Notes: a model not told the origin generated them from the letters alone. DNA of 38,608 bases from an uncultured Oscillospiraceae bacterium (GCA_934565425.1 CAKTHW010000006.1:1-38608); one strand, 5' to 3'. Shown: positions 7,853 to 16,747, counted from the stretch's first letter. Made by a program: numbers and translations.

Positions 7853-9961
7853 TTACTGCGTATCCTGGGGAGGGCGCCAACCCTTGTGACGCTTTTGGAT
7901 GTCCTGGATCAACTTTACAGCTTTCATCCAATCCCCTTCTCCCAGTTCCGCCTTTCTGCGGCGATACTCTTCATCCGGTCCTTCTACAGCAGGTTCCTTG
8001 GCCGCCTTTTCCGCAGCCTTCCGTTCTTCACGCACGGTAGGCATGAACTGCTCACGGTTCTTATAATCCTCTAATTCCGGATAGTGCACCTCTTCCGGCT
8101 TCCGCTCCACAGAGTGCATATAGAGGAAGTCCTGGATGGCGCTCATCTCCCGGATGGGAGCCTTACGCCTCCATCTTGCCTTCAATTCCTGACTCATATG
8201 GCTGCAATACGCCGCGATCAACGCCTGAGCATCCAGCGGCTGAGTATATTTCCCGCTGGCCAGACCACTTGCGCTGTAGAGACGCTCCGGGCAGAGCTGT
8301 TCCACAGCGTCCAGCGTGACCTTCATCCTGCCATAGCCCCAGGGTTTTCCCTTGCCCACGGTCTGGAAATAGGTCTTCTTTGGCTCCTGCCCGTCGTCCA
8401 GCGTCAAGCACCACAACAGCAGTCCCAACTCGTCTTCGGCCAGGTTACGGAAACGAATCTTGCCCGTGAACTGGGTGCCCTTTCCCATCAGGTTCAGATC
8501 CGTGTCCATATTTGTATTCTTTTTGCGCTTATCCTGCACTTGCTCCTGAGGCGGCTTGAGCCAATACTGCTTGATGCCACGCAGAGAGAACTGGTCATTG
8601 TTGTAGCTCTTGACCTCCCTATTCTCCGGCAGCAGGTAATCCGGAAAGCTCGTGGGCTTGGGGCCGCAGCCTGGAACCTTCTTATGCAAGCTGGGCTCTG
8701 CGTTGGCTCTGGCACGAAAGTCCCCAAAGGACACTCTAGAGCGATAGGCCAAGTTCTTCTTTTTCTCCCCGCCTTCTTCATCCTCGACCAGATAATTGGA
8801 TGCAAAGCCCAACACCGCATACGGGTAATCCAACGTCAGCTCCATAGCTGCCGCTCGATGCGCTTCCGGCACCCCTTCCCCCGGCGTGTGCTGGAACGCT
8901 ATGCGCAGATAGGGGGTCTTCCCCACCACAATGCCATCGGTCTGGTCTTCCAGTAGGAAGAAAGGACTCGCTTTATCACTATCCGGCAATGCCCAAAACT
9001 TAGAGTCCATAGCCTTTTCATTCTCTTTTTTCGTTCCCTTTAATATGTTTTTCCGCCGTTCATAGTCCATTTCATAGACCAAACGGTCCTTCTCTGGCCA
9101 CGTAAAATGCTCGACCGCTTCGTCAAAGTCAGGGAACAGGTAGAGGGTATTCTGATTCTCCATATATCCCGTAGCCATCAAGACACCGGGCGACCAGCCT
9201 TCTCTGGTCTCACCTGCCGTCCGTGTCTCCATCTGCTTGACCGTCTCGCCAGATGCCCGATACCACACGGGGAAGGTGTCCGCCCAAGCGTCCACCCATT
9301 TTTCCTCGCAGATGGGATTAGGCACGGTCAGGTCATTGGCCACTTTGATCTTAGTGTACTCATAGGGCAAGAGCACCGGCTTGTCATTTTTCCCCTGTTT
9401 CTTATCCTCCCTAGCCTTCTCACACAACGCTTTGTATTTCGCCCAGTTCTCCTCCGGCAAGATCCTTCTGGCAACGCGCAAAAACGGTTTCTCCGTGGGA
9501 TAAATGACGAACGCTTTCCCTTCTCTCCGGACATAGCAAGCCCTGACCCTGGGTGTGCCGCTCTTATAGCCCAACACCTCCTGATAGTCCTGCTTCACCA
9601 GCTCCTTCACGCTTCCTTTGGCACTGGCCATGGCACGGTAGAGCATCCGCACGTCGTCCAGGTCTTCGCCAGGGCGCAGGGCGCCCAACCCCAAGATCAT
9701 CATATTGGTACGGATGACGCCCTTGATGCTGGAGCCGGGAATGACATAGCTGCCATCCACCTGCCGAAAGAAATTGCTCTTCGTCTCCTCGCCGTTAGAA
9801 ACACACACTGGCGTCTCCGCGGTAAAGGTGCAAGTGATGACTCCACTGAGCAACTCCCGTTCCCAGACGCCATGGGCGGGCAGTTCCTCCATGGAGTCAT
9901 ATCTGGTATAGACGTGCTCAAACAACGGGATAAAATTATAGGGATTGTTGTTATACGGCAT
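7853..9961 (-). CDS. CRISPR RAMP protein, TIGR03986 / III-D Cas7 type
   Basis: About 702 residues. The start (NNNPYNFIPLFEH) matches the 'NPYNFVPL' opening of the TIGR03986 family, a type III-D Cas7-like RAMP. The RAMP fold shows in VIPGSSIKGVIR (about residues 72-83), the strand pair near KTPYLRIAF, and a glycine-rich GKGKPWGYGRMKV near 560-572. The C-terminal 110 residues are a charged helical tail. In the crRNA-guided complex it would form part of the backbone; no GGxD-type Asp is seen where Csm3-type catalytic Asp occurs, so this domain may not cut RNA. An in-frame ATG at 9976 is possible, but its AAAGG lies only one base away, so 9961 is preferred. It follows the Csx19-like stop by two bases. 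Confidence 0.75.
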   Translation of the reverse strand: MPYNNNPYNFIPLFEHVYTRYDSMEELPAHGVWERELLSGVITCTFTAETPVCVSNGEETKSNFFRQVDGSYVIPGSSIKGVIRTNMMILGLGALRPGEDLDDVRMLYRAMASAKGSVKELVKQDYQEVLGYKSGTPRVRACYVRREGKAFVIYPTEKPFLRVARRILPEENWAKYKALCEKAREDKKQGKNDKPVLLPYEYTKIKVANDLTVPNPICEEKWVDAWADTFPVWYRASGETVKQMETRTAGETREGWSPGVLMATGYMENQNTLYLFPDFDEAVEHFTWPEKDRLVYEMDYERRKNILKGTKKENEKAMDSKFWALPDSDKASPFFLLEDQTDGIVVGKTPYLRIAFQHTPGEGVPEAHRAAAMELTLDYPYAVLGFASNYLVEDEEGGEKKKNLAYRSRVSFGDFRARANAEPSLHKKVPGCGPKPTSFPDYLLPENREVKSYNNDQFSLRGIKQYWLKPPQEQVQDKRKKNTNMDTDLNLMGKGTQFTGKIRFRNLAEDELGLLLWCLTLDDGQEPKKTYFQTVGKGKPWGYGRMKVTLDAVEQLCPERLYSASGLASGKYTQPLDAQALIAAYCSHMSQELKARWRRKAPIREMSAIQDFLYMHSVERKPEEVHYPELEDYKNREQFMPTVREERKAAEKAAKEPAVEGPDEEYRRRKAELGEGDWMKAVKLIQDIQKRHKGWRPPQDTQ

Positions 9962-9963
9962 TT

Positions 9964-10335
9964 TCACTTCACCCATCCTTTCAGTCGGGTCGCCGCGCGA
10001 TACATCTGACCATCCTCATCATACTGGAGGTACTCCACCACAGTCAGTGCCTGGCCAAACGCGCCCTTATGGGCCAAAGGATATGTCCGCTCCACACAGG
10101 TCGTCTCATCCTCCTGCGCATCTTCCAACCGCACTGCAGTCAGCGCCTTCTCTTCTCTCCAGATGCGCAGCTCTGACTGACCATCGAAAAAGCGTGCTTC
10201 GGTCACTTCATCCCACTGAATGTCCACTTGGGACGCCTCGCCCAGGTACACCCGGCTCAGCTCCCGCACCAACACATAGGGATAATCCTGCGCCTGTACC
10301 TGCGCTTCCTGCTCGTTCAGCTTTGTCCATTTCAA
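9964..10335 (-). CDS. Csx19-like type III-D CRISPR protein
   Basis: This 123-residue protein has EARFFDGQSELRIWR at about 46-60, resembling the 'aR.F....ELRW' core of Csx19 (TIGR03984), a small accessory subunit seen in type III-D loci, followed by a C-terminal strand AATRLKGWVK. It is encoded between two RAMP genes, as Csx19 typically is. The start codon is TTG at 10335: GGGAGG lies nine bases upstream, TTG overlaps the preceding stop (TTGA), and the nearby ATG is out of frame. Function within the complex is not established for the family. The family call rests on the ELRxxR region and context, so moderate confidence. Confidence 0.55.
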   Translation of the reverse strand: MKWTKLNEQEAQVQAQDYPYVLVRELSRVYLGEASQVDIQWDEVTEARFFDGQSELRIWREEKALTAVRLEDAQEDETTCVERTYPLAHKGAFGQALTVVEYLQYDEDGQMYRAATRLKGWVK

Positions 10336-11669
10336 GCCGGAGCACCTCCCTTCTCTAAGGCATTCAGCCAGCTTTCCACCACTTCGGCAGCTCCGTCCAC
10401 TGTCTGGTTCTGGTGCTCATCATAATGGAAGGTACAGCTTTTCTCTCCATCATGAACCGTCAATGCCGCGTCCATCAGGTACCCATACCCCACTGTGCCG
10501 CCACTGCCGATGCCGTACAGCCCAGCCGCCAGGTCACGGAGGGCATAGAAAAGAATCGCACGCTCCTGCTCCGTAGTCGGACGCACCAGATCCACCTGAA
10601 TGGTCACCTTACCGCTGACCGGCCGCAAGGAAAAGAGCTTCTTCTCCATCACGCCACCGGTAAACCGGTTGATACGGGTCCGCGTGATGTCTATCTCCTC
10701 CCTGGCCGCTTCAATCTGGCACTCATACACCCGCAGCTTGGCCGCAGTACCGGTAAATCCCCGTTCCGCTTCCTGGCCAAAGAGCGATGAGATCAGCTCT
10801 TCCCGTCCCAGATAAGCAGCGATCCGTTCCGCTTGGCTGCGCACGCAGCCTTTGATCGAGGAAGCCGGGAGCAGGCACTGTCCAAGCTCCTTCATGGGCA
10901 GGGCAATGCTCTTCCGCTTCTTCGCCTCTTCTTCAGATTCTTCTTCCTGCTTCTTTTTCTCCGCCTCTGTGTGCCCACTGCGGACGAACACGCTTGGCAT
11001 ATGCCCAGTCAAGACAAAGGAGATTCCCCGTTCTTTTCCGTCCTTCAGCATCAGCCGTTCGGTCCGTACCGGCGCCTCATCCCGAATCCACGCCATTCGG
11101 TCCGCTTCATCGGTCAAGTCATAACACTGACGGCTGACCTCCAGCTCCACGGCACCGAACCCGTTGGAACGCTGTCCGCCCAAGGTGATCACTCCGGTGT
11201 GCATGGCCTGCAGGAGCTGTTCCACTGTCTCTTGTTCTTGCGCCACCTCTTTGGATTGCAGCTGCTCCATCGGCACCTGCAATTTTAAAAGCAGCTGGAA
11301 GGACAACTCAGCCCCAACAGGGAGGCCATCGGTTTCAAAGAATTTCCCATCTTCCCCCGTTCCGGTCCTCCGGTCGATCCGCAGCCGCGGTCGATGCTGC
11401 GCTTCCGGCGCGGTGAAAAAGGTGCCATCGCTGACGGTCAGCAGACTGTCCGTGCCGCTGCCTCTGGCGTCACCAAACAGGTGGCTTGCCGCGTCTTCCC
11501 CCTGCTCCCGCGTCAAGTAGGAACGGAGGACGCCTGCAATGCTGCTGCCCTGAATGAAATACTGTCCATCCCCATCCAGCAGCAGCGTCCCGTCGGAGCC
11601 GCCAGTACGCAGGGGAGACAGGCAGGTGGCTTTCACCTGATAACATACAGCATAATTGAATTTCGCCAT
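10332..11669 (-). CDS. Tandem Cas7 (Csm3-like) RAMP protein
   Basis: A 445-residue protein with two Cas7/Csm3-like RAMP domains in one chain. Domain 1 (about 1-195) has GGSDG with D26 at the place of the Csm3 catalytic Asp, then FIQGSSIAGVLR, LRIDRRTG and the glycine loop TLGGQRSNGFGAVEL (162-176). Domain 2 (about 205-425) has LPASSIKGCVR, TRTRINRFTGG and a GIGSGGTVGYGYL loop, but a lysine/glutamate-rich insertion where the Asp loop would be. So one of two domains may retain RNA-cleaving ability. A fused Cas7-Cas7 recalls III-D/III-E style condensation. GGAGGAG precedes ATG 11669; four bases separate it from the upstream stop. Confidence 0.75.
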   Translation of the reverse strand: MAKFNYAVCYQVKATCLSPLRTGGSDGTLLLDGDGQYFIQGSSIAGVLRSYLTREQGEDAASHLFGDARGSGTDSLLTVSDGTFFTAPEAQHRPRLRIDRRTGTGEDGKFFETDGLPVGAELSFQLLLKLQVPMEQLQSKEVAQEQETVEQLLQAMHTGVITLGGQRSNGFGAVELEVSRQCYDLTDEADRMAWIRDEAPVRTERLMLKDGKERGISFVLTGHMPSVFVRSGHTEAEKKKQEEESEEEAKKRKSIALPMKELGQCLLPASSIKGCVRSQAERIAAYLGREELISSLFGQEAERGFTGTAAKLRVYECQIEAAREEIDITRTRINRFTGGVMEKKLFSLRPVSGKVTIQVDLVRPTTEQERAILFYALRDLAAGLYGIGSGGTVGYGYLMDAALTVHDGEKSCTFHYDEHQNQTVDGAAEVVESWLNALEKGGAPA

Positions 11670-11672
11670 CGC

Positions 11673-13661
11673 TTAGATCTCCTCCTTCCGATTCAGATTG
11701 AACAGATCCGAGAGCAGGTTGATGCGTTCTTCCGGCTTTTCCGGATGCGCAAGAGGCAATTCTGCATTGTCCTGGAACACTCCAAGAACAAAGTCGTGCA
11801 TTCCCTCGTACTTATCCCGAAACTCCGCATTTTTGACCCGAATTTTCGCAAACCACGCTTCCATCGCATCGCGTACCATCTCCAGATCAACAGCGTTCCG
11901 CAGTCCTTCCCACTTGGCCTGCAGATCTCCCATCTGACTGTCCGACAGTCCTTCGGGAATATCCGTATCATTCAGCCAACGCAGACGGTTGCGACGCAGC
12001 ACTGCCTCTTTGCTAGGTTCGCGATGAGACACGGCTTTCTTAGGCTTTTTCTGCGTCACCTGTTCAAAATCACGCAGGAACACAATCCGACCAAAGCCCT
12101 CTTCTCGACGCAGACCCAGGCCATCCCGCTCCAACCGCCGAATGGTCTCCCAGTCCGGAGCCGTTTCACATTCCAACCGGAACATGCTCCCCCGGTCGTA
12201 GGCCGCCACGGTAGGCATCCGCGCACCCCAGGTGCGGTTGAACCCCGGCACCTGAATCACAGAGGTGGAACAGAACACCTCCTTCACCGGCACCCCTAGC
12301 AGTCTCTGGAAGGTCTCACAATCTGCACCACAGAGCTGTCCTCGCTCATCCAACAGCGCCAAAGGCGAGAGCAGCAGCAGATACAGCGTCTTCGGCAGCG
12401 TCTCCCCTTGCTGATACCCAAAAGCAGCACACTCCGGCGCTTCCTTTCTCCACTGCTTATCCTGCACCTGGCACAGCCCGGTACCTGCATGAATGCTCGC
12501 CCCCAAGCGGAGCTCTCCCGACAACGCAGCAGAGACCTTCTCCTTGATCTCCTGGGAACAGTCATGGAACACCACACAACCGGCAAAGGTCTGTTCCGGG
12601 CTGAGCTGTTCCGTCTGGAACATCTTCTGTCCCTTCAGCGCAATCCGGGTCTCCACCCGCGTCTTCGCTGACCAGCCCTGGATCTCCATGCAGCCCTCAC
12701 GGCCACTCACTGGAGAAATGGTGCAGAAACTGCCCAATTTCGCCCGTTTTGTCCCTTCCTCCACATCTTTGGTGTGTAAAATGGAGTAGAACCTTTGTTC
12801 CAGCTTGTCCTCATAGAAGCCCTTCAGTGCAGGCAAAACCACCCCATCCACGGCCATTTCCTTGTTGCACGGAACCGCATCCGCAAAGCAAACCTGACGA
12901 AGGAGCGGAACCTTGTTCGCCTGGAACCACTCCGGTTCCGCCTCCGCCAGTGCATGGAGCACATATCCCCGCACAGCGTTGGCAGGCAGATGCCCCAAGC
13001 AGCCCAGGAAGGTGTCATGGCTGTCCGTCCGGTCGGTCACGCGAACCGGTTCCTTGAGATACAGACGATAGGTCAAATAGTCCTCCGCCGCAGCAGGGGT
13101 CGTATTTTCTGCCAACACCACCGGTTCCCAAGTCCCCATAGTGACCTTCACCCGACCAAATCCACGGGTACGGCTGGTGCCTACATATTTCAGACAACCG
13201 ACTGCATCCTCCAGCAGCTTCTTGTCCGCTTCCTGGCAGATCAGCTGTCCCTGGAATTCCATGCCCTTTCGGATGCAGGCCGCAATGCGCAGCGTCCCCT
13301 CTTTCACTGTCCCCGTCTCCGGGTCCACACTGGTAAAGGTTCGATTGTCCTTCCAGTTCTTTGTCGCTTTGGGCAGGGTCAGAGGAGAGAGAAAGATCTG
13401 CCTGGGAGAGGAAGCGCCATGCCAGGATTCCACCTGACCAAACAGCGCCTCCAAGGTCTCCTCCACCGCGGTTTCTCCCCGCCATTCCAGCAGGTTTTCC
13501 ACTTCCTCCCGGAGCAGTCCCTTGAAGGTACTGCCACTGAGGTAGGGCAGTCCGTTTTCATCGGTCTTTACCCCAATGTCCTCGCCACCTGGGATACTGT
13601 AACCGCTGCCGAAGATAGCGTCTGACTCTAACCGCATCGTGACCTTGGTACAAACCTTCAT
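11673..13661 (-). CDS. Multidomain RAMP: Cas7-like plus Csx10/Cas5-like, helical C-terminus
   Basis: 662 residues. Domain 1 (about 1-185) is Csm3/Cas7-like: GGEDIG with D28 as candidate catalytic Asp, YLSGSTFKGLLR, and the glycine loop GTSRTRGFGRVKV (161-173). Domain 2 (about 200-545) has a second RAMP fold ending LGLRREEGFGRIVFL, which fits a Csx10/Cas5-like subunit that caps the crRNA 5' tag. The last 110 residues (from about 550) are helical, rich in W, R and E, and could serve as a fused Cas11-type small subunit, since no separate one is seen. Standard Csx10 is shorter, so this is a fusion. The ATG overlaps the Cas10 stop (ATGA) with GAGGAGG ahead. Domain borders are by eye. Confidence 0.7.
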   Translation of the reverse strand: MKVCTKVTMRLESDAIFGSGYSIPGGEDIGVKTDENGLPYLSGSTFKGLLREEVENLLEWRGETAVEETLEALFGQVESWHGASSPRQIFLSPLTLPKATKNWKDNRTFTSVDPETGTVKEGTLRIAACIRKGMEFQGQLICQEADKKLLEDAVGCLKYVGTSRTRGFGRVKVTMGTWEPVVLAENTTPAAAEDYLTYRLYLKEPVRVTDRTDSHDTFLGCLGHLPANAVRGYVLHALAEAEPEWFQANKVPLLRQVCFADAVPCNKEMAVDGVVLPALKGFYEDKLEQRFYSILHTKDVEEGTKRAKLGSFCTISPVSGREGCMEIQGWSAKTRVETRIALKGQKMFQTEQLSPEQTFAGCVVFHDCSQEIKEKVSAALSGELRLGASIHAGTGLCQVQDKQWRKEAPECAAFGYQQGETLPKTLYLLLLSPLALLDERGQLCGADCETFQRLLGVPVKEVFCSTSVIQVPGFNRTWGARMPTVAAYDRGSMFRLECETAPDWETIRRLERDGLGLRREEGFGRIVFLRDFEQVTQKKPKKAVSHREPSKEAVLRRNRLRWLNDTDIPEGLSDSQMGDLQAKWEGLRNAVDLEMVRDAMEAWFAKIRVKNAEFRDKYEGMHDFVLGVFQDNAELPLAHPEKPEERINLLSDLFNLNRKEEI

Positions 13662-15172
13662 CCCTGTTCCTCCTCACCCAATAATGTGATGTGATCCACC
13701 AGCTCAATGGCGTCAAAGTAGAGGCTGTGCCGGTAATATGCGCCGCCTTCTTTTTTCGCCTTGGTAAAGAAGGCTTTGTCCCGCTTCCCGCCATTTTTCA
13801 CTACAGCGGCAGCGTCATACTGATGCTTGCTGTCAAACGCCCACTTGCTCAGTTCCGCAATGCGGTTGGATCTCACATAGTAAACCGTCTCATCAATCCC
13901 CTGCCGGATGACATCCCGCAGCCCCTTCATCTTGCTTCTGGGAATGGGGTACTGCTTCATCTTCCAAATCAGATTGACGAAATAGGGATAGGACCGATAG
14001 GGCAGGATCTCCTCTTCCAGTCCCGTCACGCACAGCGGACGCAGATTCATGGTGTGGATGGGATGCTCCACTTCCTCTCCGCCGAAGCTGTCGTCCATGA
14101 TGTAATCCTCACGGGTCTCAGACAGAGACTTCTTGCCCTGACCGAATTCCATGTGCCAGTCCATGGCGGAAAATTCCCGTTCCTCTCCATGCTCTGCCAC
14201 CAGCTGCGCGGCATATTTCTTGGCGTTGTCACAGAGCTGTTCGCTGGTCTGATAAGCACGGTAAAAGGGGTATTTTTCCGACACCATCACCACACCGGCG
14301 CAAGCCGTGTAGGGACTATACTCCGCCAAAAAGCGCAGGAAATAAGCTGCACACTCCACCCCCAGCTGTCCGGCGGTGACAAAGCAGATGTCATCACCTG
14401 CGGCGATGATGGGACGGATGGGGTGGAACGGATCCTGTTCGAGGAAACCGATCTCTTCCAGTTCCCCGGCAGCCTGTGCCCGCTCCACCCGCTGGATGGT
14501 GGCATTCAGTGCCGCCTGGAAGGCGTCATCTACCGCTTTGCTGAACGTCTGATGGTTGACCCGGCAGGTCTCCCAGTCCCCTGCACCGCTCTGCGTCACA
14601 GCCTTGGCCTTTTTGCCCATACTGTTGCCGTCGATATGGATAATAGCCAGCTTGCTGTCCTTGTCCGTCAGATCGTGGAACTGAGTAGGATGCTGATACT
14701 GGAATACGGCAGTCGTTTTCCTCTCAGGTACAGCATCGTGTTCCAGCTCCACGCCTTCCACTTCCAACCCGGTATCCACCTCATGAAACGCGGACAGACG
14801 CAGGCTCTTTTTCCGCTCCAACTGCCGGATCAGTTCATCCAGGTTATCCCCTGGCGTCTTCCGCTCGTCGTAGGGCATCAGCTTGGCGAAGACCTCCAGG
14901 CCGAACCTGCCATAGGCCGTACGCGTCACCTGGCGGATGAGCGCCTGACCCTCAGTTCTGGCATCTTCCGCGGTCACCCCGTCAAATTGCAGGATGATAT
15001 GTCCGCCGCCAGCATACACCAGGTGACGCTCCGTGCCGCCGCACGCCTGATACAGTTCTTCCGTCACATACCGGATGATCTCCGAGCGGGCGACATTTTC
15101 GGCCAACCGTTTGGAACCGAAAATATACGCCTGCTTCTGGGAAACCTCCAAAATCGCCAAATATTGCGGCAT
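13658..15172 (-). CDS. cas10: Short HD-less Cas10 (type III signature protein)
   Basis: 504 residues, against about 750-1000 for most Cas10 proteins. The first palm starts at residue 1: YLAILEVSQKQAYIFGSKRL...S30, then HLVYAGGGHIILQF (50-63). The second palm shows IIHIDGNSMGKK (D181) and IIAAGDDICFV with A258-G259-D260-D261 in place of the GGDD cyclase motif; the two Asp needed for metal binding are kept. AGVVMVSEKYPFYRAY follows as in other Cas10 second palms. The N-terminal HD nuclease domain is absent, so DNA cleavage by Cas10 is not expected, whereas cyclic oligoadenylate synthesis remains possible. No CXXC zinc finger is seen. AAAGGGGG precedes ATG 15172; the next gene overlaps its stop. 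Confidence 0.8.
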   Translation of the reverse strand: MPQYLAILEVSQKQAYIFGSKRLAENVARSEIIRYVTEELYQACGGTERHLVYAGGGHIILQFDGVTAEDARTEGQALIRQVTRTAYGRFGLEVFAKLMPYDERKTPGDNLDELIRQLERKKSLRLSAFHEVDTGLEVEGVELEHDAVPERKTTAVFQYQHPTQFHDLTDKDSKLAIIHIDGNSMGKKAKAVTQSGAGDWETCRVNHQTFSKAVDDAFQAALNATIQRVERAQAAGELEEIGFLEQDPFHPIRPIIAAGDDICFVTAGQLGVECAAYFLRFLAEYSPYTACAGVVMVSEKYPFYRAYQTSEQLCDNAKKYAAQLVAEHGEEREFSAMDWHMEFGQGKKSLSETREDYIMDDSFGGEEVEHPIHTMNLRPLCVTGLEEEILPYRSYPYFVNLIWKMKQYPIPRSKMKGLRDVIRQGIDETVYYVRSNRIAELSKWAFDSKHQYDAAAVVKNGGKRDKAFFTKAKKEGGAYYRHSLYFDAIELVDHITLLGEEEQG

Positions 15173-15190
15173 GGTTTTTCCCCCTTTCGA

Positions 15191-16063
15191 TTATACGAAC
15201 CCCCGTGCCAGGATAGCCTCGCTCATCTCTTGGCTATATTTGCTCCGCATCTGAGAATAGGCCCCCTTGGTGACGGGATACTGCTCCTCCCGTTCCAAAT
15301 AGCTGATGCCCACCTTGTCCGGGATAGGCAGCGGGATCAGCCCATCCAGCTCTTCCTTGACCTGTCGTTTGGTTGCGGTGACCACAGCCTGATACGGTTT
15401 CAGATCACTCTTCCAGATGGCCGGAATGGTACGGCATGCTGCCTCTGCCAGGCAGAAGTCCACAAAGGCGAACTTCATGGCAGTCATCAGATCCCGCGGA
15501 TGCTGAAAGACGGGCGGAGAACCCTTTTCCTTGATGTAACTGGTCAGATCAGAGGTGTAGAAGAGCTGATAATAGTTCCGACGCACCTTGCTGCCGGTTT
15601 TCTTGTTGTGGTGCTCCGCAAAATGCAGGATCTGAGCAGACAGCTCGTACAGAACATTCTCCACATCCGCCTGCTCCACTACCTCTCTAAATGCTCTGTC
15701 TACCCCTCCCAACACTTCCATGGATAGGCCGGACTCTTCATCGTCATAGCTCACTTCCACCAGCTTCTTCTTCCGTGCCAGGTCCAGCTTCCGCATCTGC
15801 ATCCGTGTAGAGACAAAGGCGGACAGGCTCCCATTCTCCGGCCGAAAGAGACGCTGCACTTCATCTATAACCTTCAAAAAGGCATCATAATCCTCGTCCG
15901 TCTGCAAGTCGGGGTAGTAAATATCGAAGATCAACTGCCAAATCTCCATCCAAAGACTTTGCTGTGCCGCAGCGTCCTGCTGCCCAACGGGGTCCCACTG
16001 CTGGCCCAGCTCGTTGAGCTTGCGCTTTTTCGGGTTGATCGGTGCGTTCCTAATTGCCATCAT
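15191..16063 (-). CDS. Sigma-70-like protein inside the type III operon
   Basis: 290 residues, all-helical in appearance. Residues 36-100 read like sigma-70 region 2: an amphipathic helix (LWMEIWQLIFDIYYPDL), an acidic DEDYDAFLKVIDEV, then FRPENGSLSAFVSTRM...KLDLARKKK, close to the 'FDPekGsFsxYlxxRir.r.lDxlRk' pattern of sigma factors. Residues 150-180 (KTGSKVRRNYYQLFYTSDL) and 262-285 (YPVTKGAYSQMRSKYSQEM) could be further promoter-recognition helices, the latter like a helix-turn-helix. It could instead be an enlarged Cas11-like small subunit, since the position next to cas10 suits one. I do not recognise a named family. Start: GTG 16069, ATG 16063 and ATG 16060 are all possible; GAGG before 16063 decides. 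It begins 7 bases after the CARF-like gene. Confidence 0.45.
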   Translation of the reverse strand: MMAIRNAPINPKKRKLNELGQQWDPVGQQDAAAQQSLWMEIWQLIFDIYYPDLQTDEDYDAFLKVIDEVQRLFRPENGSLSAFVSTRMQMRKLDLARKKKLVEVSYDDEESGLSMEVLGGVDRAFREVVEQADVENVLYELSAQILHFAEHHNKKTGSKVRRNYYQLFYTSDLTSYIKEKGSPPVFQHPRDLMTAMKFAFVDFCLAEAACRTIPAIWKSDLKPYQAVVTATKRQVKEELDGLIPLPIPDKVGISYLEREEQYPVTKGAYSQMRSKYSQEMSEAILARGFV

Positions 16064-16070
16064 TGCCACC

Positions 16071-16700
16071 TCACAGGTTGAGAATGTGTTCGATCACAGA
16101 CTTGGGGTCAGCCACCTTTCGGTCAGCCAGCACCCGGACGATCTCATCCATCTGAGTCAGTGCGGTCACGTCGTAGACCTTTGCCGTGCTCCAGGTGTTG
16201 CTGTCGGGATTCCGCCGGGCGATCTCGCCGTAGACGATGCAGCCGATGGAGGTGTTGTGTTTGATGCGGTAGCCGTACTGGACGGCCATCATCACTGCCT
16301 GCGCCTGGGGCTTGGTGCCGTAGGTGGTGCAGGCGAACAGCTCGTCGTCATCTTCCATCAGGTCGATGAGCTTCTGGAAGGTCTCCAGATGGGCGTCCAC
16401 CTGCTGGTCATTGGGGATGACCACCCGCTCCAGCCCACGGGGACAGCGGAACCCCTTAGCCTGGCACAGGGCGTGCAGCTCTTCTTCCAGAAGAGCTTGG
16501 TTTTTCACCTGCGGCGGCGTCTGAGAGGTGACCACAAAGACCCGGACCTCCTCTCCCTCCTGGGCGTAACCGCTGATAGCCGTCAGGATAGGGAAATGCA
16601 CTTCGGTTTCCATCTGTAATTTGGAATTGCCCACCGCCTCATAGCAGTAGGCATCAAAACGCCCTGCCTGGAGGGCCATGGATGTGATAAATTTCTTCAC
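16071..16700 (-). CDS. CARF-like CRISPR-associated protein
   Basis: 209 residues. A Rossmann-like core is suggested by VRVFVVTSQ (52-60) and by DELFACTTYGTKPQAQAVMMAV (119-140), whose TxGTKP segment resembles the ligand-binding loop of CARF domains ('N/T-x-GTKP'), followed by SIGCIVYGEI. No HEPN RX4-6H, PD-(D/E)XK or other effector domain follows, and the chain is too short for one. It may therefore be a cyclic-oligoadenylate sensor acting on a partner, or a ring nuclease of the single-CARF kind. The start codon is GTG, with AAAGGAG ten bases upstream. It is first in the cas operon, just behind the operon promoter. Confidence 0.55.
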   Translation of the reverse strand: MKKFITSMALQAGRFDAYCYEAVGNSKLQMETEVHFPILTAISGYAQEGEEVRVFVVTSQTPPQVKNQALLEEELHALCQAKGFRCPRGLERVVIPNDQQVDAHLETFQKLIDLMEDDDELFACTTYGTKPQAQAVMMAVQYGYRIKHNTSIGCIVYGEIARRNPDSNTWSTAKVYDVTALTQMDEIVRVLADRKVADPKSVIEHILNL

Positions 16701-16747
16701 TAAGTTCGTACTCCTTTCCCATGGGTCTGTGTTGGAATATTAGTAAC

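Noticed and set aside
13691..15727. 678-residue plus-strand open frame opposite cas10 and the sigma-like gene
   Set aside because: Long only because the cas genes are GC-rich; the minus-strand genes have overlapping starts/stops and ribosome sites and recognised domains.
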